From: Bacteroidales bacterium
Lineage (GTDB): Bacteria > Bacteroidota > Bacteroidia > Bacteroidales > JAADGE01
DNA length: 25,894 bases
NCBI GenBank assembly: GCA_029932445.1
Contig: JAOZQB010000012.1
Coordinates: 1-25,894, forward strand
Direction of reading: 5' to 3'
This document shows positions 1-6,269 of this stretch, piece by piece. The translations under genes and the position numbers were made by a program. Under the pieces are notes generated by a model, which was given only the letters and a program-made list of their open reading frames with translations, was not told the origin of the DNA and made no database searches. Every line of letters starts with the position of its first letter. The stretch's first letter is position 1.

Positions 1-69
1 TTTTACGGCATTAAATACCTTCTTAAAAGTCAATTTCTTTAAAAAAATAATATCCGCTTTTTTTATCAT
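1..69 (-). CDS. N-terminal fragment of a divergent gene, cut by the window edge
   Basis: An ATG at 69-67 on the minus strand opens a frame of 23 codons without a stop to the window edge (MIKKADIIFLKKLTFKKVF...). An in-frame TAA lies four codons upstream and no other ATG intervenes, so the start is well defined if the gene is real. A possible -7 element (TATTTTTG) lies at 97-90. The peptide is basic and amphipathic. From memory it resembles the N-termini of some Bacteroidota radical SAM/SPASM proteins, but 23 residues cannot settle this and no function is assigned. It is transcribed away from the ATP synthase operon. Confidence 0.45.
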   Translation of the reverse strand, partial: MIKKADIIFLKKLTFKKVFNAVK

Positions 70-89
70 GTATTTTTCTTAGCCAATTA

Positions 90-97
90 CAAAAATA
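90..97 (-). promoter_or_regulatory. Candidate -7 element of the left-edge gene
   Basis: Reads TATTTTTG on the minus strand, an exact match to the Bacteroidota TAnnTTTG element, 21 bases upstream of the ATG at 69. No TTG is seen at the expected -33 spacing, and in such AT-rich DNA chance matches are common. Confidence 0.3.
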
Positions 98-132
98 ACA
101 GAAATTTCCGTTGTTTTTTATTTATTCGAAAC

Positions 133-152
133 ATCCTGTCAAATCCTGTCAA
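133..152. repeat. Tandem 10-bp direct repeat upstream of atpB
   Basis: The decamer ATCCTGTCAA occurs twice back to back (133-142 and 143-152). It lies between the divergent left-edge gene and the atpB promoter, about 40 bp upstream of the atpB -7 element. A short palindrome, TCAAA-CA-TTTGA, follows at 156-167. The position would suit an operator for either gene, but this is inference. Confidence 0.5.
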
Positions 153-192
153 AAATCAAACATTTGAATACCGTTTTTTCAAAAAAATATTA

Positions 193-200
193 TACTTTTG
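193..200 (+). promoter_or_regulatory. Candidate -7 promoter element of the atp operon
   Basis: TACTTTTG matches the Bacteroidota sigma-ABfr element TAnnTTTG. Transcription would begin near 207, about 29 bases before the atpB ATG. The only upstream TTTG (around 163-166) is 26 bases away, a little far for the usual -33 spacing. It is the only good candidate between the divergent gene and atpB. Confidence 0.5.
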
Positions 201-235
201 CATTCGATTAAATTTTCAGATAAAAATAGGTTTTT

Positions 236-1321
236 ATGTTTCATAATTCTAAAATCGGACTTGTTATATTATTTAGTTTTTTCGCGATGTTTTTCGCACA
301 AACAGCTTATTCTCAGCACGAAGAAAATAAAGTTGAAAAAGCAGACGAAAAATTTAATCCCGGAGAAATGATTATGGAACATGTCGGTGATGCTTATTCA
401 TGGCATATAATGACCGTCGGCGAGCATCATATTGAAATTCCTTTGCCGGTTATTCTGTACAGCAAACATTCAGGATTTCATGTATTTATGTCATCAAAAT
501 TTCATCACGGACACGATTCTTATAAAAGTTTTAAAATTGCGGAAGGCAAAGAAAATCCTTTGAAAGGAAAAATTGTCGAAATGATTGACGGAAAAGAAGT
601 TCGCCCGATTGATATTTCAATAACAAAAAATACGCTTTCGTTATTTATCAGTATATTTTTAATTTTTTGGCTTTTTATTTCTATAGCAAAATCATACAAA
701 AAAAGAGAAGGGAAAGCTCCGAAAGGAATGCAATCTCTCATTGAGCCTCTTATAATTTTCGTCAGAGACGATGTTGCAAAAGCTTCAATCGGCGAAAAAA
801 AATACATGAAATATTTACCTTATTTGTTAAGCATCTTTTTCTTTATTTTTTTCAATAATCTTTTAGGATTAATTCCGATTTTTCCGGGCGGTGCAAATCT
901 TACAGGTAATATTGCCGTTACTATGGTTTTGGCATTATTTACTTTTGTTATTACAACTTTCAGCGGGAATAAGAATTATTGGAGACACGTATTTTGGGGT
1001 CCCGGAATACCTTGGTGGTTAAACTCTACAATTATGTGGATTGTTGAATTAATGGGTCTTTTCATAAAACCTTTTGTATTAATGGTTCGGTTATTTGCAA
1101 ATATCCTCGCCGGTCACATTGTTGCCCTCGGTTTTTTTGCATTAATTTTTATTTTCGGTGCAGCTTACGGAGCTGCTGCCGGTTACGGCGGTGCAGTTTT
1201 TTCCGTATTATTTACCGTATTTTTAAGCATGCTTGAGTTATTGGTCGCATTTATTCAAGCTTATGTATTTACACTTCTTTCGGCTCTTTACTTTGGTATG
1301 GCTACGGAAGAACATCATTAA
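236..1321 (+). CDS. atpB: F1Fo ATP synthase, Fo subunit a
   Basis: Integral membrane subunit that forms the proton half-channels against the c-ring. It has 361 residues, about 90 more than E. coli subunit a. The extra part is a signal peptide (about residues 1-26, ending AYSQ) and a His-rich exported segment (about 27-130), a pattern known for Bacteroidota AtpB. The membrane domain starts near residue 133 and holds five or so hydrophobic helices. The essential arginine is R285 in VRLFANILAGH, followed by the conserved C-terminal helix with Q341 and Y343 (FIQAYVFTLL). It is the first gene of the atp operon, 33 bp before atpE. The ATG at 236 directly precedes a convincing signal peptide, which supports this start. 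Confidence 0.97.
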   Translation: MFHNSKIGLVILFSFFAMFFAQTAYSQHEENKVEKADEKFNPGEMIMEHVGDAYSWHIMTVGEHHIEIPLPVILYSKHSGFHVFMSSKFHHGHDSYKSFKIAEGKENPLKGKIVEMIDGKEVRPIDISITKNTLSLFISIFLIFWLFISIAKSYKKREGKAPKGMQSLIEPLIIFVRDDVAKASIGEKKYMKYLPYLLSIFFFIFFNNLLGLIPIFPGGANLTGNIAVTMVLALFTFVITTFSGNKNYWRHVFWGPGIPWWLNSTIMWIVELMGLFIKPFVLMVRLFANILAGHIVALGFFALIFIFGAAYGAAAGYGGAVFSVLFTVFLSMLELLVAFIQAYVFTLLSALYFGMATEEHH

Positions 1322-1354
1322 TGTTTTTTATTTTTTAACTCTAATATAATTTTT

Positions 1355-1612
1355 ATGGATTTATTATTAGTATTTTTACAAGCAGTTGCAGATTTAATGC
1401 CCTATGCAAAAATGGGAGCAGGTATCGGAGCAGGTATTGCCGTAATCGGAGCAGGTATCGGTATCGGTCAAATCGGCGGAAGAGCAATGGATGCTATTGC
1501 ACGTCAACCCGAAGCTGTCGGAGACATTCGTTCTAATATGATTGTTTCTGCTGCATTGGTTGAAGGTGTTGCCTTCTTTGCAATTGTAATTTGTTTATTG
1601 ATTATTTTATAA
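1355..1612 (+). CDS. atpE: F1Fo ATP synthase, Fo subunit c
   Basis: The rotor-ring proteolipid, 85 residues with two transmembrane hairpin helices. Helix 1 is a Gly/Ala zipper (about 20-45, repeated GAGI), the polar loop is ARQPE (49-53), and helix 2 carries the ion-binding glutamate E70 in ALVEGVAFFA. The residues after E70 (G-V-A-F-F) do not match the Ser/Thr and Tyr of sodium-binding rings such as that of Ilyobacter, so proton coupling is expected; this is inference from motif comparison. It lies between atpB and atpF and is followed by a strong hairpin (1630-1663), which could help give the higher dosage this multi-copy subunit needs. Confidence 0.97.
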   Translation: MDLLLVFLQAVADLMPYAKMGAGIGAGIAVIGAGIGIGQIGGRAMDAIARQPEAVGDIRSNMIVSAALVEGVAFFAIVICLLIIL

Positions 1613-1629
1613 TCAATAAAAAACGTTTT

Positions 1630-1663
1630 AGAGTGAGATAAGCGGTTGGCTTATCTTCACTCT
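1630..1663 (+). promoter_or_regulatory. Intercistronic hairpin between atpE and atpF
   Basis: Arms 1630-1643 (AGAGTGAGATAAGC) and 1649-1663 pair over 14 bp with a single bulged T, around the 5-base loop GGTTG. The downstream arm runs into TCTTTTATTT, a broken T-run. It sits 17 bases after the atpE stop, inside the operon. It could be a leaky terminator or a 3' stabiliser/processing site that keeps atpE message more abundant than the downstream subunits. The structure is read directly; the role is inferred. Confidence 0.75.
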
Positions 1664-1682
1664 TTTATTTCAGTAAAGCAAC

Positions 1683-1709
1683 GAATTATAATTAAAATGA
1701 TTATAATTC
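1683..1709. repeat. AT-rich inverted repeat before atpF
   Basis: GAATTATAAT (1683-1692) and its perfect reverse complement (1700-1709) flank the 7 bases TAAAATG. It follows the atpE hairpin and overlaps the tandem repeat at 1703-1730. It is weak as an RNA hairpin because only two of its ten pairs are G-C. Confidence 0.5.
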
Positions 1710-1730
1710 ATAATTTATAATTCATAATTT
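1703..1730. repeat. Perfect 14-bp tandem repeat just upstream of atpF
   Basis: ATAATTCATAATTT occurs twice without a gap (1703-1716, 1717-1730) and ends 7 bases before the atpF start codon, so it fills the translation initiation region. It leaves that region unstructured and A/T rich, as is common before Bacteroidota starts, and may be a simple slippage product. Confidence 0.6.
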
Positions 1731-1737
1731 CAATAAA

Positions 1738-2232
1738 ATGGGTTTAGTAACACCGGATTTCGGATTAATATTTTGGATGACAATATCCTTTCTTTTGGTT
1801 TTATTCATATTGAAAAAATATGCTTGGAAACCGATATTAAAATCATTAAACGACAGAGAAAATTCTATTGAAGATGCATTAAAATCTGCAGAACATGCAA
1901 AAGATGAAATGGCTCGATTAAAATCGGATAATGAAAAAATAATGCAAGAAGCAAGAAACGAGCGCGAAAAATTATTAAGAGATGCTCGTGAAGTAAAAGA
2001 TAAAATATTAGCAGATGCAAAACTTGATGCTAAAACGGAAGCTGATAAATTAATTATTTCGGCAAAAGCGCAAATTGAAAGTGAAAAATTATCCGCTTTA
2101 TCGGAAATAAAAAAACAAGTTGTTTCATTGTCAATAAATATTGCCGAAAAAATAATAAAAGATACTTTGGACAGCGATAAAAAACAAAAAGAATACACGG
2201 ATAAGCTTTTAAAAGATGTTGATTTAAACTAA
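1738..2232 (+). CDS. atpF: F1Fo ATP synthase, Fo subunit b
   Basis: Peripheral-stalk subunit that links the membrane sector to F1 through delta. The 164 residues comprise an N-terminal transmembrane helix (about 8-27), a conserved KKYAWKPI junction, then a long charged Ala/Lys/Glu-rich helix (about 33-160) that should form the right-handed coiled coil of the b dimer. Length and architecture are normal for the family. It is 34 bp upstream of atpH. Its start is preceded by the tandem AT repeat at 1703-1730. There is a single b gene; no b' homologue is present. Confidence 0.95.
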   Translation: MGLVTPDFGLIFWMTISFLLVLFILKKYAWKPILKSLNDRENSIEDALKSAEHAKDEMARLKSDNEKIMQEARNEREKLLRDAREVKDKILADAKLDAKTEADKLIISAKAQIESEKLSALSEIKKQVVSLSINIAEKIIKDTLDSDKKQKEYTDKLLKDVDLN

Positions 2233-2266
2233 TAATCAATATCTTAAACCGTATTAATAAAAATTT

Positions 2267-2806
2267 ATGAACACAAATCGAGTAACGGTAAGATATGCAA
2301 AGGCATTATACGCTTTCGCTTCAGATGAAAAAAAAGCAGAAGCTGTGAGTAAAGATATGCGTTTAATATCTGAAATAGTAAAAATCCCCGAGTTTAGAAA
2401 CATGTTGGAAAATCCGGTTATTTTTCCTTCTAAAAAAATTGCTGTTTTTGAAGAAGTAATGAAAAATAAAGTGGATTCCGTTACTTTAAAATTTTTTAAA
2501 CTTCTGGCAGAAAATAAAAGAGAAGCATATCTCGATGCACTTGCACGAAATTATATTGACATTTACAGAAAAAACAATAATATAAAATCAGCCGATCTTA
2601 CACTTACTTTTACTCCCGATGAAGAATTAAAAAAAGATGTTGTCTTAATTTTATCACAAAAATTTAAATCAAATATTGAAATTGCAACAAAAAAAGACAA
2701 AAATATTATCGGGGGTTTTGTCTTAACCGTTGACGGAATGCAATACGATGTCAGTGTTGCAACAAAACTGAAAGAAGTAAAAAAAGAAATGCTGAAGGCT
2801 GAATAA
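2267..2806 (+). CDS. atpH: F1 ATP synthase subunit delta (OSCP)
   Basis: Joins the top of the F1 hexamer to the b stalk. The 179 residues begin with the typical RYAKALYAFA helix of the N-terminal bundle (about 1-105) and end with the conserved C-terminal segment IIGGFVLTVDGMQYDVSV followed by a helix. Length and layout fit the family. It lies between atpF and atpA. The 107-bp spacer before atpA contains no strong hairpin or convincing promoter, so co-transcription is likely. Confidence 0.95.
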   Translation: MNTNRVTVRYAKALYAFASDEKKAEAVSKDMRLISEIVKIPEFRNMLENPVIFPSKKIAVFEEVMKNKVDSVTLKFFKLLAENKREAYLDALARNYIDIYRKNNNIKSADLTLTFTPDEELKKDVVLILSQKFKSNIEIATKKDKNIIGGFVLTVDGMQYDVSVATKLKEVKKEMLKAE

Positions 2807-2913
2807 TCAAAAATCATTATTCGATATTCAAAACGATTGAAGAACAACGATTAACGAATGAAGATTTAAGAAATAAATAAAAAAAAACATTATATAACTC
2901 AAAACGAAATAAC

Positions 2914-4497
2914 ATGGCAGGCATAAATCCCGCAGAAGTTTCTGAAATATTAAAAAAACAATTACAAGGTGTCAGCACCGAAAGTGAATTTCAAGAAGTC
3001 GGAACCGTAATTGAAGTCGGTGACGGAATTGCACGTATCTACGGATTGCAAGGCGTGAAATATAATGAAATGATTGAATTTCAAAACGGTGTAGAAGGTA
3101 TTGCTTTAAATCTTGAAGAAGATAATGTCGGTGCCGTTTTGCTCGGTCCTTCGGCAGGAATTAAAGAAGGAGATACCGTAAAACGGCTTGATAAAATTGC
3201 ATCTATAGATGTCAGTGAAGGCATGCTCGGACGTGTTATTGACACACTCGGTATTCCGATAGACGGAAAAGGTGCCGTTACGGGCGAAAAATTTAATATG
3301 CCGCTGGAAAGAAAAGCTCCCGGCGTTATTTTCAGACAACCGGTAAACGAACCGCTTCAAACCGGAATTAAAGCCATCGATTCCATGATTCCGATCGGAA
3401 GAGGTCAAAGAGAACTTATTATCGGTGATCGCCAAACCGGAAAAACAGCTATTGCTATCGATACCATCATTAATCAAAAAGAATTTTACGATAAAGGTGA
3501 ACCTGTATTTTGTATTTATGTTGCCATCGGACAAAAAGGTTCAACGGTTGCCAATATAGCGAAAACACTTGAAGAGCACGGAGCAATGGCTTATACGGTT
3601 ATTGTATCCGCTACGGCTGCCGAACCGGCTGCTATGCAGTTTTACGCTCCTTATGCAGGTGCTGCAATCGGTGAATATTTCAGAGATACCGGTCGTCCGG
3701 CATTAATCATTTACGATGATTTATCAAAACAAGCAGTCTCATATCGTGAAGTTTCTTTACTTTTAAGAAGACCTCCGGGTCGTGAAGCTTATCCGGGTGA
3801 TGTTTTTTATTTGCATTCCAGATTATTGGAACGTGCTGCTAAAGTCATTAATGATGATAAAATTGCACAACAAATGAATGATGTTCCGGATTCATTGAAA
3901 GGAAAAATAAAAGGCGGCGGTTCATTAACGGCACTTCCGATTATCGAAACTCAAGAAGGTGATGTTTCGGCATATATTCCGACCAATGTTATTTCAATTA
4001 CCGACGGTCAAATTTTCTTGGATACCGATTTATTTAATTCGGGAATACGTCCGGCTATTAATGTCGGTATTTCTGTATCTCGTGTTGGGGGAAATGCTCA
4101 AATTAAATCGATGAAAAAAGTTGCCGGTACCTTGAAATTAGACCAAGCACAATATCGTGAATTAGAAGCGTTCTCAAAATTCGGTTCTGATTTGGATGCA
4201 ACAACTTTATCGGTATTGGAAAAAGGAAGACGCAATGTTGAAATCCTAAAGCAAGGACAATTTGAACCTTTCAGAGTCGAAGATCAAACAGCCATAATTT
4301 TTGCAGGAACCAAAGGTTTATTAACGACTGTTCCGGAAAATAAAATTGCAGATTTTGAAAAAGAATATTTAGATTTCTTAAAAACCAAACATGCCGATAT
4401 TTTAGATTCCTTATCAAAAGGAAAATATACCGATGCGGAAACCAAAATTTTAGAAGAAGTTGCCAAAAATATTGCTTCTTCATATAAACAAAAATAA
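2914..4497 (+). CDS. atpA: F1 ATP synthase subunit alpha
   Basis: Non-catalytic nucleotide-binding subunit of the alpha3beta3 hexamer. It has 527 residues: an N-terminal beta barrel (about 25-95), the nucleotide-binding domain with the P-loop GDRQTGKT (171-178), and a C-terminal helical domain. The arginine finger that reaches the catalytic site is R390 in SVSRVGGNAQ. A short Asp/Lys/Gly-rich insertion around 314-335 (before GGGSLTALP) lengthens this region compared with the E. coli subunit. The matching catalytic beta subunit (atpD) is not in this window. Only 5 bases separate its stop from the next gene, which is not an atp gene. Confidence 0.98.
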   Translation: MAGINPAEVSEILKKQLQGVSTESEFQEVGTVIEVGDGIARIYGLQGVKYNEMIEFQNGVEGIALNLEEDNVGAVLLGPSAGIKEGDTVKRLDKIASIDVSEGMLGRVIDTLGIPIDGKGAVTGEKFNMPLERKAPGVIFRQPVNEPLQTGIKAIDSMIPIGRGQRELIIGDRQTGKTAIAIDTIINQKEFYDKGEPVFCIYVAIGQKGSTVANIAKTLEEHGAMAYTVIVSATAAEPAAMQFYAPYAGAAIGEYFRDTGRPALIIYDDLSKQAVSYREVSLLLRRPPGREAYPGDVFYLHSRLLERAAKVINDDKIAQQMNDVPDSLKGKIKGGGSLTALPIIETQEGDVSAYIPTNVISITDGQIFLDTDLFNSGIRPAINVGISVSRVGGNAQIKSMKKVAGTLKLDQAQYRELEAFSKFGSDLDATTLSVLEKGRRNVEILKQGQFEPFRVEDQTAIIFAGTKGLLTTVPENKIADFEKEYLDFLKTKHADILDSLSKGKYTDAETKILEEVAKNIASSYKQK

Positions 4498-4502
4498 TTC
4501 AC

Positions 4503-4751
4503 ATGGATTTAAGTCAATTTGAACAAGCTGTTGCACAATCAAAAACCTTAAACGAACGTCCGTCTAATGCTGTTTTGTTGAAACTATACGCTCTTTATAA
4601 GCAAGTTACGGAAGGTGACGTTAACGGAGAACGACCCGGAGGATTTGATTTTAAAGGTGCTGCAAAATATGATGCTTGGGAAGAACAAAAAGGGAAAAGC
4701 AAAGAAGATGCAACAAATGAATATATTGAATTAGTAAATTCTTTAACTTAA
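4503..4751 (+). CDS. Acyl-CoA-binding protein (ACBP)
   Basis: Small cytosolic carrier that binds long-chain acyl-CoA esters. The 82 residues match the four-helix ACBP fold along their whole length, with the signature YKQVTEGDVN-ERPG and the KYDAWEEQKG-SKEDA block. The ligand-binding residues known from bovine ACBP (Tyr28, Tyr31, Lys32, Lys54, Tyr73) correspond, one position later, to Y29, Y32, K33, K55 and Y74, so binding should be intact. ACBPs are common in eukaryotes and patchy in bacteria. It is inserted between atpA (5-bp gap) and an exported protein (6-bp gap), and so is almost certainly co-transcribed with ATP synthase. A link between acyl-CoA pools and energy metabolism is an inference. 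Confidence 0.93.
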   Translation: MDLSQFEQAVAQSKTLNERPSNAVLLKLYALYKQVTEGDVNGERPGGFDFKGAAKYDAWEEQKGKSKEDATNEYIELVNSLT

Positions 4752-4757
4752 AAACTT

Positions 4758-5369
4758 ATGAAAAAAGTTATTTTTATTTTTGCAATTATTTTGTTGATAT
4801 CCGTTAACGGATTTTCACAAGATATCATTATAAAATATGATTCCGTAAAAATTGAAGCAAAGGTAATTGAGGTCGGATTAAGTACCGTAAAATATAAAAA
4901 GTTCTCAAATCAAGACGGACCTGTTTATGTAATAAGTAAATCTGATATTAAAGAAATCACCTATCAAAACGGCGAACGCGATGTTTTTAATGATGAAAAT
5001 ATTGCATCTGCAGCTCCTGATTATACAAAAAATAAAGATTTGCTGAAAAATTTAGCTGCAAAAGGTCATCGGGTTTATATTGATACACAGGATAAAAATG
5101 CAGCAATTCATGCCGGAAGAAAATTAAAAAATTTAGGATATTGGAAAATTACGGATAATAAAAATATTGCTGATTTTGTATTATCTTTTGATATCGAATA
5201 CAATTGGGATTCAACAAACGGATATGCTGAATTTATTAACCCGAAAACAAATGAAGTTTTTTATAAAACGGAAAGATGTTTTGCAGATATCAGTGATGAC
5301 ATGAATTTAAAACGCGGAATTATTTATAAAATAATTAATGACGACATTGTTCCTTTAATGATAAAATAA
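4758..5369 (+). CDS. Exported protein of unknown function inside the atp operon
   Basis: 203 residues with a clear signal peptide (about 1-20, ending NGFSQ) and no lipobox. Residues about 21-78 form a beta-rich segment (VKIEAKVIEVG...VKYKKF...GPVYVISKSDIKEITYQNG...DVF) of a type I recognise at the N-terminus of many uncharacterised Bacteroidota exported proteins. A second domain, about 85-203, alternates helix and strand (AGRKLKNLGYWKITDNKNIADFVLSFDIEYNW) and may be periplasmic; I cannot name a family for it. It sits 6 bp after the ACBP gene and 10 bp before the atpG ATG, with no terminator, so it is part of the ATP synthase transcript. No function is claimed. Confidence 0.85.
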   Translation: MKKVIFIFAIILLISVNGFSQDIIIKYDSVKIEAKVIEVGLSTVKYKKFSNQDGPVYVISKSDIKEITYQNGERDVFNDENIASAAPDYTKNKDLLKNLAAKGHRVYIDTQDKNAAIHAGRKLKNLGYWKITDNKNIADFVLSFDIEYNWDSTNGYAEFINPKTNEVFYKTERCFADISDDMNLKRGIIYKIINDDIVPLMIK

Positions 5370-5379
5370 CTGTTTGCAG

Positions 5380-6255
5380 ATGGCAAATTTAAAAGAAATA
5401 CGTACCAGAATAACATCGGTTAAATCAACCCGACAAATTACAAATGCCATGAAAATGGTATCGGCAGCCAAATTGAGAAAAGCACAAAATGCCATCACTC
5501 AATTAAGACCTTATGCCAATAAATTAAATGAAATTTTAAGTCGCTTGGGTGACGTAAAAGGCGGAAGTACCGAAAATATTTATGCTGCCGAAAGACCCGA
5601 AGAACACGTTCTCCTTATTGCAATTAGTTCTAACAGAGGATTATGCGGACCATTTAATGCAAATGTCGTAAAAAAAACTATTGAATTGACAGAAGGGCAA
5701 TATGCCGAACAATACCGAAAAGGAAATGTTTCAATTTATACAATCGGTTCCAAAAGCGGACAAATTTTACATGCAAAAGGGTACAAAATCGATGCGCATT
5801 TTAATACGCTTTATGATGATTTAAATTATAATAATGTTGCCGAAATTGCAGAAAAACTTATGGTCTTTTTTACCGATAAAAAATTCGATAAAATTGAAAT
5901 TATTTACAATCGTTTTAAAAATGCTGCCGTTCAAATTTTAACTCAAGAACAATTTTTACCGGTAAAACATGAAGAAAACACTTCGAGCGAAAATAATGAT
6001 TATATTTTTGAACCTTCGCAACAATATATCTTCGATACCTTAATACCGGATTCGCTTAAAACTCAACTTTTTGCTGCCGTTACGGATTCCTATGCTGCCG
6101 AGCAAGGTGCCAGAATGACCGCAATGCATCAAGCAACTGATAATGCAAGTGAAATGATTCGTTCTTTAACTTTAAGTTACAATAAAGCACGACAAGCATC
6201 TATTACTAAAGAAATTCTGGAAATTACGGCAGGAGCTGAAGCATTAAAAGGATAA
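5380..6255 (+). CDS. atpG: F1 ATP synthase subunit gamma
   Basis: Central rotor shaft of F1. The start is taken at the ATG at 5380, giving MANLKEIRTRITSVKSTRQI, the usual N-terminus; a TTG two codons earlier (5374) is in frame but unnecessary. This gives 291 residues. The N-terminal helix (about 1-55) and the C-terminal helix (about 225-291, RMTAMHQATDNASEMI...YNKARQASITKEILEI) form the coiled-coil axle, and SSNRGLCG marks the start of the globular domain. It is the last atp gene here, separated from atpA by two unrelated genes. It converges with waaA, with only 14 bases between the two stops and no obvious terminator there. Confidence 0.97.
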   Translation: MANLKEIRTRITSVKSTRQITNAMKMVSAAKLRKAQNAITQLRPYANKLNEILSRLGDVKGGSTENIYAAERPEEHVLLIAISSNRGLCGPFNANVVKKTIELTEGQYAEQYRKGNVSIYTIGSKSGQILHAKGYKIDAHFNTLYDDLNYNNVAEIAEKLMVFFTDKKFDKIEIIYNRFKNAAVQILTQEQFLPVKHEENTSSENNDYIFEPSQQYIFDTLIPDSLKTQLFAAVTDSYAAEQGARMTAMHQATDNASEMIRSLTLSYNKARQASITKEILEITAGAEALKG

Positions 6256-6269
6256 TTTATTCAAATAAT

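Noticed and set aside
1355..1612. Possible sodium-coupled c-ring
   Set aside because: The residues around E70 are G-V-A-F-F, without the Ser/Thr and Tyr seen in sodium-binding rings; the Gln in GIGQI is two positions away from the sodium-ligand Gln when aligned on ARQPE.
1722..2198. Long open frame antisense to atpF (158 codons)
   Set aside because: It mirrors the Lys/Glu/Ala-rich coding of atpF, giving a Ser/Phe-rich translation with no recognisable domain; atpF is certain.
3106..3534. Open frame antisense to atpA (142 codons)
   Set aside because: It lies wholly within the conserved atpA nucleotide-binding region and has no recognisable motif; it is a by-product of atpA codon use.
5374..5379. 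TTG start two codons upstream for atpG
   Set aside because: The ATG at 5380 gives the family-typical MANLKEIRTRI start; the TTG is not needed.
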